A program made the position numbers and the translations under genes. DNA of 64,000 bases from NCBI GenBank assembly GCA_029259945.1, contig JAJDEF010000017.1, positions 80,042 to 144,041 on the forward strand. Reading direction: 5' to 3'. The notes beneath the pieces are model-generated. The model did not search any database and was not told the origin of the DNA. It saw only the letters and a list, made by a program, of their open reading frames with translations. The stretch's first letter is position 1. Each line of letters opens with the position of its first letter. This stretch comes from Planctomycetota bacterium. Lineage in GTDB: Bacteria; Planctomycetota; Planctomycetia; Pirellulales; Lacipirellulaceae. Positions 26,456-33,998 of this stretch are shown in pieces.

Positions 26456-28621
26456 TTAATTCTTCTCGGCTTCCGCTTGGCGAGCTTGCTGGATTCTTAC
26501 GGCGATTCCAGAAATCGCAGGGTCGTCAGGGCGGAGTTGTTGCATTCGCTGCAGGGCCTTAGCCGCTTGGTGCCAACGATGCTGTTTTTCGCAGATCAAC
26601 GCCAAGGCGAGCCAACTGTCGAACGATTCTGGGGCCAGTTGGCAGGCTTGCTGAAATGCTTCGCGCGACTCATCTCCTCGGTCGACGAGATAGAGCAACA
26701 TTCCTAAACGATAGAGCGTGGGAACACGGTTGGGTACAAATCCAAGATCGCGCCGGAGTAGCTCGACTTCTTGCTCGCGAAGCTCGCGAATCCTTTTGGA
26801 ATCGCCCCCCAACTCGTCTAATAGCGTGGCAAGCATATCGCGGACGCCCGACAAATAGGGTTCAAGGCGGATGGCATTTTCAAGCGAATTTTGCGCTGCC
26901 GAGGTATCGCCCTGCATACGAGCCAACGCGGCAAGGTTTAAGTGCGCACTGGCTCGGTCGAGAACGGTTGTCTGCGAAAGCCGGTATTCTCGCAATGCCC
27001 GATCATAAGCATCACGGTATTCGGCCTCGACTCCACCAGGGCCCAAAGCCACCAATCGCCGGGCTGCGGTGATGCGAACTAAGCGAACTGGATCATTGAG
27101 GCAATCGGAAATCTCTTTTGCCGACGAGCGCAACGACTGCTCAGAAATTGCACGAAGGGCTGCTGTCCGGACCAAGGGACTGGTGTCGTCGAAATGTTGC
27201 CGACATAGGCGATCAGACTTCGAAGTGCCGTAGTTGGCGAGAAGCTGGACTGCCGTTGCACGGAGTATGTCAGAAGTGCCCTTCCGATCCAACAGATTGC
27301 TGACATGCGTAAGCCCCTGTGGAGATCCTGTGCGAGCTGCTGCAATCGTTGAAGCGTGATGCGGGTCGTCGGCGCGACGATCACCGTACCACTGCCGAAC
27401 ATGTTCGGCTGCCCAGCCGGGTGACTCTTCTGGTTGAGTATGGCAATGATTGCAAGCGTTGGGCGTGCCTAGTTCAACCGTTAAGTCGGGACGGGGGACG
27501 CGAAGACTATGATCGCGGCGCGGGTCGATTTCCATATAGGTTTTTGCAGGCATGTGGCACGACACACATTGCGAGGCAGCCACGTCGGTGTGGTGATGGT
27601 GCGTGGGAGAGTCGTATTTGCCCGACTGGTGACACTGCAGGCAGAGCGAATTGCCCTCAAATTTCAACTTCAGCGAATGCGGGTCGTGGCAATCGGTGCA
27701 ACGAACGCCCTCGGCATACATTTTGCTCTGCAAAAATGAGCCGTAAACATAGACTTCGTCCAAGATTTGCCCATCCGCGTGGTAGAGGCCCGTGCTGAGA
27801 AGTGCCGGGTCGAAGGCATCGACAAAATGTTCGCCCTGCGAATGCCCTGGATGAATGGGTGAACGGCGTGAATGGCACGGGGCACACGATTCAATCTGAT
27901 GGTCCGCAGATCCACCCTTGAGTGCATTCAATCCATAGCCATGATGGCGGTCCCAAAACAAAGAACGGCTCTCCGCCAATTCGACATGCAAACTGCCTGG
28001 CCCGTGACACGCTTCGCAACTGACATCGATTTCAAAAAAAGTGGTGCGGTAGGTGTTACTCGCCAAGTCAAAATTTTTCTGTAGATCGGTCGAATGGCAC
28101 TCCGCACACATGGTATTCCAGTTTTGCCCCAGGCCCGTCCAATGCAGAGGATCGTCCGGCGCGAGTCGTTCATCCCGCACATCGGGCGGAGCGACATAAA
28201 ACCACTCGTTTTTCTTGGTGTCCCACGAAACACGAAGCACTTGCACGCGGCCATCGGCAAACTCGACCATATATTGCTGAAGAGGGCGCAGGCCAAACGT
28301 GTACTTGATTTCGTAGTCGTGCTGCTTTCCATCGGGGCCTTCGGTGTTGACAAAATACTGTTGGCCTCGGCGAAAAAACCGGGTGGTCAGCCCCAATCGA
28401 GTGAACGAAGTATCGTTGAAGTCTGCCAAAACCGATTGCTCGCTGGCAATCTCCATTGCCCGATCATGATCAGAGTCATGCCACGAATTCAGTTCGGTTT
28501 GATGGCAACGGGCACAGGTTTCACGACCGACATAGTTGGTTTGCACGTCGAGGGGATACGACCAATGCCAGTCGACTGCAACCGCAACCAGAAATAGGAC
28601 CAGCAGCGTGCCCGACATCAT
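26456..28621 (-). CDS. Octaheme c-type cytochrome with HEAT-like and TPR regions
   Basis: About 721 residues from ATG 28621; a TTG at 28735 would add 38. One N-terminal membrane segment or signal anchor (SGTLLVLFLVAVAVDWHW) is followed by eight CxxCH heme sites: CARCH, CAECH, CEACH, CAPCH, CTDCH, CLQCH, CVSCH and CNHCH. The middle has HEAT-like helical repeats (TAVQLLANYGTSKSDRL, then LVRTAALRAISEQSL). The last 220 residues have TPR-like repeats (AHLNLAALARMQGDTSAAQNSLENAIRLEPY). It is probably periplasmic and electron-transferring, with a protein-binding tail. The redox partner is unknown. It heads the run containing mch, oleC and oleD. Confidence 0.85.
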   Translation of the reverse strand: MMSGTLLVLFLVAVAVDWHWSYPLDVQTNYVGRETCARCHQTELNSWHDSDHDRAMEIASEQSVLADFNDTSFTRLGLTTRFFRRGQQYFVNTEGPDGKQHDYEIKYTFGLRPLQQYMVEFADGRVQVLRVSWDTKKNEWFYVAPPDVRDERLAPDDPLHWTGLGQNWNTMCAECHSTDLQKNFDLASNTYRTTFFEIDVSCEACHGPGSLHVELAESRSLFWDRHHGYGLNALKGGSADHQIESCAPCHSRRSPIHPGHSQGEHFVDAFDPALLSTGLYHADGQILDEVYVYGSFLQSKMYAEGVRCTDCHDPHSLKLKFEGNSLCLQCHQSGKYDSPTHHHHTDVAASQCVSCHMPAKTYMEIDPRRDHSLRVPRPDLTVELGTPNACNHCHTQPEESPGWAAEHVRQWYGDRRADDPHHASTIAAARTGSPQGLTHVSNLLDRKGTSDILRATAVQLLANYGTSKSDRLCRQHFDDTSPLVRTAALRAISEQSLRSSAKEISDCLNDPVRLVRITAARRLVALGPGGVEAEYRDAYDRALREYRLSQTTVLDRASAHLNLAALARMQGDTSAAQNSLENAIRLEPYLSGVRDMLATLLDELGGDSKRIRELREQEVELLRRDLGFVPNRVPTLYRLGMLLYLVDRGDESREAFQQACQLAPESFDSWLALALICEKQHRWHQAAKALQRMQQLRPDDPAISGIAVRIQQARQAEAEKN

Positions 28622-28814
28622 CTTGTAGGCTCGAGCTGATCGCAAAAAAATGCCGTCGGGTGCTAGGGTGAGCGTAATGAATCGCAATCTACTTGACCCA
28701 TTGTAGCTACTGAGCCCAGAGGGGCCACTTGCCAATTTGCAAGAAGCGGGTACCCTGTTAAAAGTGAATTCGGCCCCAGCGGCAAGCTGGCGGGCCCCAG
28801 TGGCGAATGGCTCT

Positions 28815-28888
28815 GGCGGAGTAGCTCAGTTGGTTAGAGCAGCGGAATCATAATCCGCGTGTCGGGGGTTCGAATCCCTCCTCCGCTA
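28815..28888 (+). tRNA. tRNA with CAT anticodon, probably elongator tRNA-Met
   Basis: 74 nt forming a full cloverleaf. The acceptor GGCGGAG pairs with CTCCGCT (one G-U). The D arm is AGCTCAGTTGGTTAGAGC. The anticodon stem GCGGA/TCCGC encloses ATCATAA (anticodon CAT), and the T arm contains GGTTCGAATCC. CCA is not encoded. Elongator Met is favoured by similarity to the E. coli tRNA; an Ile2 tRNA modified to lysidine cannot be excluded. Confidence 0.94.
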
Positions 28889-28891
28889 CTC

Positions 28892-28917
28892 GCCCATCTC
28901 GGTGGGCAGTCTTTTTT
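28892..28917 (+). terminator. Rho-independent terminator after the tRNA
   Basis: GCCCA/TGGGC stem with a 6-base loop (28892-28907), followed by AGTC and six T, immediately after the tRNA. Confidence 0.75.
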
Positions 28918-28932
28918 CTGGTGAACTCCACG

Positions 28933-29121
28933 CTACTGGAAAAGCCCGGCAAGGTTCACGCTTGCCAACAGGCCGTGGACAAACCAATCGCCAAAGCTCC
29001 CGATCAGGCCAAACTGCCAGAGCAGGCCGCCCGGGGGCAGCAAGGCGAGGGCCAAAAACCAGCACCCCACGATTTGCCCGCAGCGAATCAATGATTCGGG
29101 GTCGTCAGCAGTCGAAGTCAT
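28933..29121 (-). CDS. Small hydrophobic protein, unknown function
   Basis: 62 residues starting at ATG 29121, which has a good GGAGAG ribosome-binding site seven bases upstream. Residues 16-33 (CGQIVGCWFLALALLPPG) and 38-60 are hydrophobic, suggesting two membrane segments. Not a family I recognise. A longer frame to 29205 has no ribosome-binding site. It converges on the tRNA. Confidence 0.5.
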   Translation of the reverse strand: MTSTADDPESLIRCGQIVGCWFLALALLPPGGLLWQFGLIGSFGDWFVHGLLASVNLAGLFQ

Positions 29122-29330
29122 GAGCGTACTCTCCAATCGGGACGGTTGTGGAGACGGTTTCAAACCGCCAATCAAGCATCCCACGGCCGTAGAATGGTGT
29201 GCCAAATACGAGTTTTGAAACCGGCTGTAAAAGATTTTACGGATAGAATTTATCTTGGTTCGCTCTTTCTATTTTTGAGATAAACTAACCCCTGTTCGAC
29301 AGGCCCTCCCCACTTTGGACGACACGCCCC

Positions 29331-29367
29331 CATAGCCCGGCCATCCTGGCCGGGAACATCGAAGAAG
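29331..29367. repeat. Dispersed palindromic repeat, copy 1
   Basis: CATAGCCCGGCCATCCTGGC followed by CGGGAACATCGAAGAAG. The core GCCCGGCCATCCTGGCCGGG is nearly self-complementary. Related copies are at 36043-36080 and 51459-51490. This copy is non-coding, about 45 bp before the methyltransferase start. Confidence 0.8.
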
Positions 29368-29409
29368 CACCCAACGATTGGCCACGCAAGCTGGCAAGAA
29401 AGTGACCAC

Positions 29410-30009
29410 ATGGACAACGATTGGCTAGCAACGAATGCACCCTCCTGCGATTCCCTACTCGAAGAAATGCGCGAGCTTTGGAGCGAGTCAGACGCCCTTT
29501 GGGACGAATGCCGCAATCGGCTGGAATTCGGCGGATTCGTTTCGGCAGATTACTTAGAGATTTACAAGCAACTGCTCCCGTTGCAGGGCAAGGTGGCCAC
29601 CTTTCTCGAATGGGGTTCGGGGCTGGGGGTCGTTGCGATCATGGCCAGCCGGTTGGGATTCGAGGCCTACGGCATCGAAGTCGAGCCGCTGCTGGTCGAG
29701 CATGCCCAACGCTTGGCCGAGCGCTATGGGTGCCATGCCGAATTCGCCGAGGGGAGCTTTATCCCCGACGACTACCAATGGGGTATCGAAGAGGTAGGCA
29801 ACCCATCTCGCACCAATTGCGACGCCCGCGCCGCTTACGACGACCTCGACATGGAGCTACGCGATTTCGATCTCGTCTACGCCTACCCCTGGCCCGATGA
29901 GCATGGGCTGTATCTCGACATCATGAAAACCTGCGGCGGCCATCGATCGTTGTTTTTAACCTACGACGCACGCGAAGGCACCTCGCTTCGCCAGGTGCAA
30001 GACGAATAA
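29410..30009 (+). CDS. Class I SAM-dependent methyltransferase-like protein
   Basis: 199 residues. Methyltransferase motif I is visible as FLEWGSGLGVVAIMAS (about residues 74-89), with an acidic residue ending the second strand in YGIEVEPLLVEHAQRL. After that comes FDLVYAYPWPDEHGLYLD at the motif IV position. The substrate is unknown; no specific family is recognised. The gene is isolated, between a palindromic repeat and a PEP-CTERM gene that converges on it. Confidence 0.75.
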   Translation: MDNDWLATNAPSCDSLLEEMRELWSESDALWDECRNRLEFGGFVSADYLEIYKQLLPLQGKVATFLEWGSGLGVVAIMASRLGFEAYGIEVEPLLVEHAQRLAERYGCHAEFAEGSFIPDDYQWGIEEVGNPSRTNCDARAAYDDLDMELRDFDLVYAYPWPDEHGLYLDIMKTCGGHRSLFLTYDAREGTSLRQVQDE

Positions 30010-30016
30010 GGGCGCA

Positions 30017-30057
30017 TAAAAAAAGCGTGGGCCAGCTTTTGGTAAGCCAGCCCACGC
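30017..30057 (-). terminator. Terminator of the first PEP-CTERM gene
   Basis: On the minus strand GCGTGGGC (30050-30057) pairs with GCCCACGC (30025-30032), followed by a run of seven T (the A run at 30018-30024). It lies 35 bp past the stop of the PEP-CTERM gene. Confidence 0.85.
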
Positions 30058-30091
30058 CGTTAGTGTCAAATTCTTTCGAGCAACAAAGCCC

Positions 30092-30766
30092 TTAGCCGTT
30101 GCGACGGCGACGTCGTCGAGTCGCCAACCCGCAGAAGCCCAAAGCAGCCAAGCCAATGGTGGTCGGCTCAGGAACTACTGTACCACCATAAGTGGTCGAG
30201 AAGTTCTCACCACCACCACCAACGGTTACCTGGTCAAACGCCAGGAAATCGATCGTGCCTTCACCACCCGATGAGTACAAAACTCTCGCCAGATGATAAG
30301 GAGCCAGGGCATCGGTGTCGCCAGTATTCGTGTCAAAGACAGACCAATTCAAAGATGTCGCTGGGAGTGGATCGCCCACGAAAGTTGGGAAACTACCAAC
30401 CGGATCATCGGGGGTAAACACATAAGAGCTACTGTTGGGTGAAAAGATCTCAAAGACCGTATGGGTCCAGGTATCTACCGAAGCCCCTGTCCCATCGGCT
30501 TGTCCGCCCCCGCTCCCACGAATTGGATCCAGAATGCCTCCTGTCGTTGCATTGACAATGAGATCGTGGTTGAGGTACTCACTCGTACCGCCCGGAGACT
30601 GGGTATAGAAAATATCGACGTAACCACCAGCTCCAAGGCCTGCAAGGGCCGGATCCGTCGTGTTTTCTACAAACGTAACCGTCTGCTGGGCGGATGCAAC
30701 CGTAGCAGTTGCGGCAAGAATCACGGTGGCAATCAAGTTCAAAAAGGAAAAACGTAGTTGATTCAT
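30092..30766 (-). CDS. PEP-CTERM secreted protein A
   Basis: 224 residues from ATG 30766. The signal peptide is NLIATVILAATATVASAQQ. The body is beta-rich (GGYVDIFYTQSPGGTSEYL). The C-terminus is a sorting signal: VPEPTTIGLAALGFCGLATR then a run of Arg (RRRRRR), as recognised by exosortase. It is a close paralogue of the protein at 31622-32272; they share almost every residue in blocks such as NTTDPALAGLGAGGYVDIFY and NSSSYVF. Function is unknown; the class is linked to cell-surface and exopolysaccharide matrix. Confidence 0.9.
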   Translation of the reverse strand: MNQLRFSFLNLIATVILAATATVASAQQTVTFVENTTDPALAGLGAGGYVDIFYTQSPGGTSEYLNHDLIVNATTGGILDPIRGSGGGQADGTGASVDTWTHTVFEIFSPNSSSYVFTPDDPVGSFPTFVGDPLPATSLNWSVFDTNTGDTDALAPYHLARVLYSSGGEGTIDFLAFDQVTVGGGGENFSTTYGGTVVPEPTTIGLAALGFCGLATRRRRRRNG

Positions 30767-31042
30767 AATAGGTAACTCCAAAAAAGGTATTGTTAATCAG
30801 TAGAAGTAAAAAAGTGCCATCCGAACGAAAAGTGGTTCGCCGATGACTTCAACGTGGCTGCTCGTCGCATGTAGCATCACTTGATTGGTGATAGAAACTA
30901 CATGGGCTTTTGAGTAGCCGTTCCCCATCTACATTAGCAATACACCTTTCGTTTCAGAGCGTTTTAAGTATCCTGCGAAGGATCTTATTTTCTTAAGAGC
31001 AAGTGAACGACTGAATTGAACTTGAGGATCAATGTGAAGACG

Positions 31043-31085
31043 AAAAAAGGGATCTCCCCCAACCATGTTGAGGAAAGATCCCTTT
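31043..31085 (-). terminator. Terminator left by the degraded PEP-CTERM copy
   Basis: AAAGGGATCT (31046-31055) pairs with AGATCCCTTT (31076-31085), with further pairing inside. On the minus strand it ends in a T run. The sequence is nearly the same as the terminator at 31551-31595, so it was duplicated with the gene. Confidence 0.8.
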
Positions 31086-31240
31086 GTCAACGTCTTGCAG
31101 TGGTTCGTACTCTTGTTTAGTGATTCGATTACGTAAAAAACTCGCAACTGCCCCAATCATACTGACCAAGTCGGCGGTTGTCAAACAAAAATCTTAAAAA
31201 AGTTGAAATGACGCAATTTAACTGGAAAAACAGCCTTGCC

Positions 31241-31326
31241 CTCGGGTCAACAATGAAGCACAGAGCCCAAAAGCGGTCAGTGCCATCGTGGTAGGCTCGA
31301 GAACACTGTTGGGGGCTGAGAAGTTT
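31241..31326 (-). pseudogene. Remnant of a third copy of the paralogous PEP-CTERM gene family
   Basis: On the minus strand, the frame NFSAPNSVLEPTTMALTAFG followed by LCASLLTRGQG aligns without gaps to the C-terminus of the protein at 31622-32272 (NFSTPYGIPEPATMALAAFG, LCASMLTRRRS). Homology stops abruptly near 31326. The rest of the gene is missing, and a REP-like element starts 30 bp further on. PEP has become LEP and the terminal Arg cluster is lost. The same terminator type follows at 31043-31085. Confidence 0.85.
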
Positions 31327-31355
31327 TACTGCGCTTGTTTTTGCCATTCTCATCG

Positions 31356-31495
31356 TAGCCTGGGGCAACGCCCCAGGTCTAAATGTGTTCCAAAATTTTC
31401 GGCTGAAAGCCGTATTTATATCCGCCCAAGATGAGTATGCCCTTGGGCCAAAAAATAGATCTGCCCTTGGATTCCTAGGGCGTTGTCCCAGGCTA
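31356..31495. repeat. REP/BIME-like inverted pair
   Basis: TAGCCTGGGGCAACGCCCC followed by AGG (31356-31377) and, inverted, CCTAGGGCGTTGTCCCAGGC plus TA (31474-31495) match at 20 of 22 positions. Each unit is itself a palindrome, with about 96 bp between them. It resembles REP pairs mobilised by REP-associated IS200-like transposases. It abuts the truncated PEP-CTERM remnant. No transposase is seen in the window. Confidence 0.7.
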
Positions 31496-31550
31496 AGGTG
31501 AAGTGAGGCCTTCGGCCGAACTAATCCTCACTACCCACAGCTTGAAAAAC

Positions 31551-31595
31551 GAAAAAAGGGACCTCCCCCCAACCAAGTTGAGGAAAGATCCCTTC
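31551..31595 (-). terminator. Terminator of the second PEP-CTERM gene
   Basis: A hairpin (AAGGGACCT with AGATCCCTT, one mismatch) followed on the minus strand by a T run. It lies 26 bp past the stop codon at 31622. A duplicate stands at 31043-31085. Confidence 0.8.
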
Positions 31596-31621
31596 GTTAA
31601 ACGAAGTAATCCAGCTAAAAA

Positions 31622-32272
31622 CTAGCTGCGTCGTCGAGTCAACATCGAAGCACAGAGACCAAAAGCGGCCAGTGCCATCGTGGCAGGCTCAGGAATACCG
31701 TAAGGGGTCGAAAAGTTCTCGCCACCACCACCAACGGTTGCTTGGTCAAACACCAAGAAGTCGATATTACCTGCGCCACCCGCTGAGTACAAAACTCTAC
31801 CCAGATGATAAGGAGCCAGGACATCGGTATCGCCCACATTGGTGTCAAAGACAGACCAATTCAAAGCTGGCGCTGGAAGTGGATCGCCCACGAAAGTTGG
31901 GAAACCCCCAACCGGATCGTACGTGGTAAACACATAAGAGCTGCTATTGGGTGAAAATATCTCAAAAACCGTATGTGTCCAAGTATCCACAGCAGACGTT
32001 GTGGAATCAGCTTGTCCGCCACCGGCTCCACGAATTGGATCCAAGATGCCACCTGCTGTTGCATTGACAATCAGATCGTGGTTGAGGTACTCAGCTCCAG
32101 CAGTCTGAGTGTAGAAAATATCGACGTAACCACCAGCTCCAAGACCTGCAAGGGCTGGGTCAGTCGTGTTCTCCACAAACGAAACCGAACCCGCAGATGC
32201 AACCGTAGCGGTCGCTGCAAGGCACATCGCCGCAACAAGGCCAGCTACGAATTGTACTCTTCCAATTTTCAT
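31622..32272 (-). CDS. PEP-CTERM secreted protein B
   Basis: 216 residues. The signal peptide is VQFVAGLVAAMCLAATATVASAG in two pieces around the Cys. The body matches protein A at 30092-30766, and the C-terminal signal is IPEPATMALAAFGLCASMLTR with an Arg cluster. The differences are mostly in the signal peptide and in a four-residue deletion (QTAGAEY against QSPGGTSEY). An old tandem duplication generated both; the third copy is the remnant between them. Probably exported and sorted by an exosortase not present here. Confidence 0.9.
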   Translation of the reverse strand: MKIGRVQFVAGLVAAMCLAATATVASAGSVSFVENTTDPALAGLGAGGYVDIFYTQTAGAEYLNHDLIVNATAGGILDPIRGAGGGQADSTTSAVDTWTHTVFEIFSPNSSSYVFTTYDPVGGFPTFVGDPLPAPALNWSVFDTNVGDTDVLAPYHLGRVLYSAGGAGNIDFLVFDQATVGGGGENFSTPYGIPEPATMALAAFGLCASMLTRRRS

Positions 32273-32362
32273 AAGTTCAACCTCCCAAAGTAAAAAAGTC
32301 TCAAAATTTCAAAATTAAATTATAACCGTCTCTTCAAAAGCCTATCTCTGAAATCTCTCCAG

Positions 32363-33208
32363 TTACTTCTTCCGTCGCGTAGCACAAGCAAGGCTTGCAC
32401 TTGCCATCAGCAGCAACACAGCTGACGAAGGCTCAGGAACCGCTCCAACTGCTGGAACAGGTGCACTACCGTTGAAATTATTCAACAACAAACCAAGGTC
32501 AGCCGAATTGACATCCGTATTGGGTGCCCCAGCGGTGTTGTTGAAATTCCCTTGATCCCACGTCCCAGTCGTGCTGTTAAAGCTGTTGAGCAATAGACCA
32601 AGGTCAGACGAGTTAACGGTCCAATCTCTGTTGGCATCACCCTCAAGCAAACCATCAGTAGCCACCCCGTCGCCACGAACAGGCGAGAGACCAATGAGAT
32701 CCGTGATAGCAGCGCCCGTGCCAGCCAACGAAGCGGCTGTGTGGACGTTTGAAGCAGAAGACACGATAACGGGTCGAACTGCACCAAAAGTACCCGTCGC
32801 GATCAGCGCTGAGTTGTTCCAGATCGCGTTGAACAATGGGTCAACGGCTTGATTGCCATTTCCACTGCCTGTGCCGGTACCAGCAATGTCAGTACCGTCG
32901 AGATCGAAACCCCAAGCGATGTTCAGATTGGCACCAATGACGGCAGAAGTCTGCACATCAGCTGTGGCCGTACCTGCACCAAAAGTGGCGGCGATTCCGG
33001 CACCGGTGAGGTTGACATCCAGGCCAGCGAGGCCATTGACGTCAGTCGTCTTTGCAACAAGCTGCCAAGTACCACCGGTAGCTTCGTTTGCAGGATTGAT
33101 ATAGTTCAGGTTCAAGGCGAGGTCTGTGGTGGCGAATGCCACGCCCGACGCCGCTGTGGCTACGACAGCCACCATTAGAGATAAAGCTAGATTACGTTTC
33201 ATGTTCAT
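32363..33208 (-). CDS. PEP-CTERM protein with dockerin-type repeats
   Basis: 281 residues. The signal peptide is LALSLMVAVVATAASGVAFA. The body is Gly/Ala/Thr-rich with cohesin-like beta character. Two dockerin-like calcium-binding segments follow: GDANRDWTVNSSDLGLLLNS and NTDVNSADLGLLLNNFNG. The C-terminus VPEPSSAVLLLMASASLACA with a final TRRKK is a PEP-CTERM signal. Related planctomycete surface proteins carry the same order. It is separated by 90 bp from PEP-CTERM protein B but shares no sequence with it. A second ATG at codon 3 is an equally good start. Confidence 0.88.
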   Translation of the reverse strand: MNMKRNLALSLMVAVVATAASGVAFATTDLALNLNYINPANEATGGTWQLVAKTTDVNGLAGLDVNLTGAGIAATFGAGTATADVQTSAVIGANLNIAWGFDLDGTDIAGTGTGSGNGNQAVDPLFNAIWNNSALIATGTFGAVRPVIVSSASNVHTAASLAGTGAAITDLIGLSPVRGDGVATDGLLEGDANRDWTVNSSDLGLLLNSFNSTTGTWDQGNFNNTAGAPNTDVNSADLGLLLNNFNGSAPVPAVGAVPEPSSAVLLLMASASLACATRRKK

Positions 33209-33270
33209 TTTTCCGGGTTCTCCGTCTCACATTAGGTCAAAAACTCAAGAATAGGAAACCACTTTTACTT

Positions 33271-33315
33271 GTTGGACACCGTCTTAAAAAATCGTTGGAC
33301 ACCGTCTCAAAATCG
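33271..33315. repeat. Two-unit tandem repeat, 23-bp period
   Basis: GTTGGACACCGTCT followed by a short A-rich spacer occurs twice in a row, at 33271 and 33294. The two units differ by one substitution and by two A residues. Possible operator pair for the PEP-CTERM gene to the left. Confidence 0.75.
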
Positions 33316-33904
33316 ACAACCGCCTCGACCCCTCGTGTCAGAATCCAACCACCACAGTGGCCAGCGACCGACCAACCAGTCGCGAATCGGCCTCGTCTGG
33401 CAATAAGCAGACCCAGGCCAACACAATTCTGTACAGCGGCATCGACAAACGGCAACCGCCTCTCTTTATTCCTCTTTTTCGCGGGATTTTGCAAAAACGC
33501 GGATAAGAATCCCTGGAAGGGCACACCGGGCGCCGTCCCTCTACACACTTTAACAAGGAATGAGACTCTTGCAACTGTTTTGCGCGATTTCTGCGCGACA
33601 TTTTTTAGGTAAGTAAACTTAGGGGGGTTAGAAAATCGACTTAATGCTTATCTGGCAAACACTTGCGACGATCCCCAGAAGGCCCAAATAGGGTAAAAGA
33701 CAGCCTACTTTTCCAATAATTTATCTTGGCGCATGCGAGTATTTCAGGGTTTTCCGCCACTAATTCGACATCAGGCAGTCAGAGACCGGAATCTTCGTCG
33801 CGTGGCTGGACATCCTCGGTTGGATGATCGTGAAAGCGCGTCTATACTCGGCGACGAACGCGGGGCCGTTTCTTGATAACGGACTTAGCGCTCCAATTTC
33901 TTAT

Positions 33905-33962
33905 TAGAAACAGGTTGAAATCTCTCTCCTCTAAGAGAAAGATTTCCTGAAACGTGTTTCTA
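33905..33962 (+). promoter_or_regulatory. Structured leader upstream of thrS
   Basis: Nested inverted repeats: outer TAGAAACA (33905-33912) with TGTTTCTA (33955-33962), and inner GAAATCT (33917-33923) with AGATTTC (33940-33946), plus a CTCT/AGAG top stem. It ends 36 bp before the thrS ATG. No T run follows, so it is not a terminator. It could be a translational operator, as in E. coli thrS. Confidence 0.55.
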
Positions 33963-33998
33963 TAAACGATTAACCAGGAGCGAAGGAACGAACACATT

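Larger units (their letters stand above)
33209..33998. other. 790-bp intergenic region upstream of thrS
   Basis: Separates the divergent PEP-CTERM gene and thrS. It holds the tandem repeat at 33271-33315 and the inverted-repeat leader at 33905-33962. I see no supported gene; the longer open frames at 33237-33612 on both strands lack ribosome-binding sites and recognisable motifs. Confidence 0.5.

Noticed and set aside
31129..31368. Open frame of 79 codons on the minus strand in the PEP-CTERM gap
   Set aside because: The homologous reading frame is a different one; this frame crosses the pseudogene remnant out of phase.
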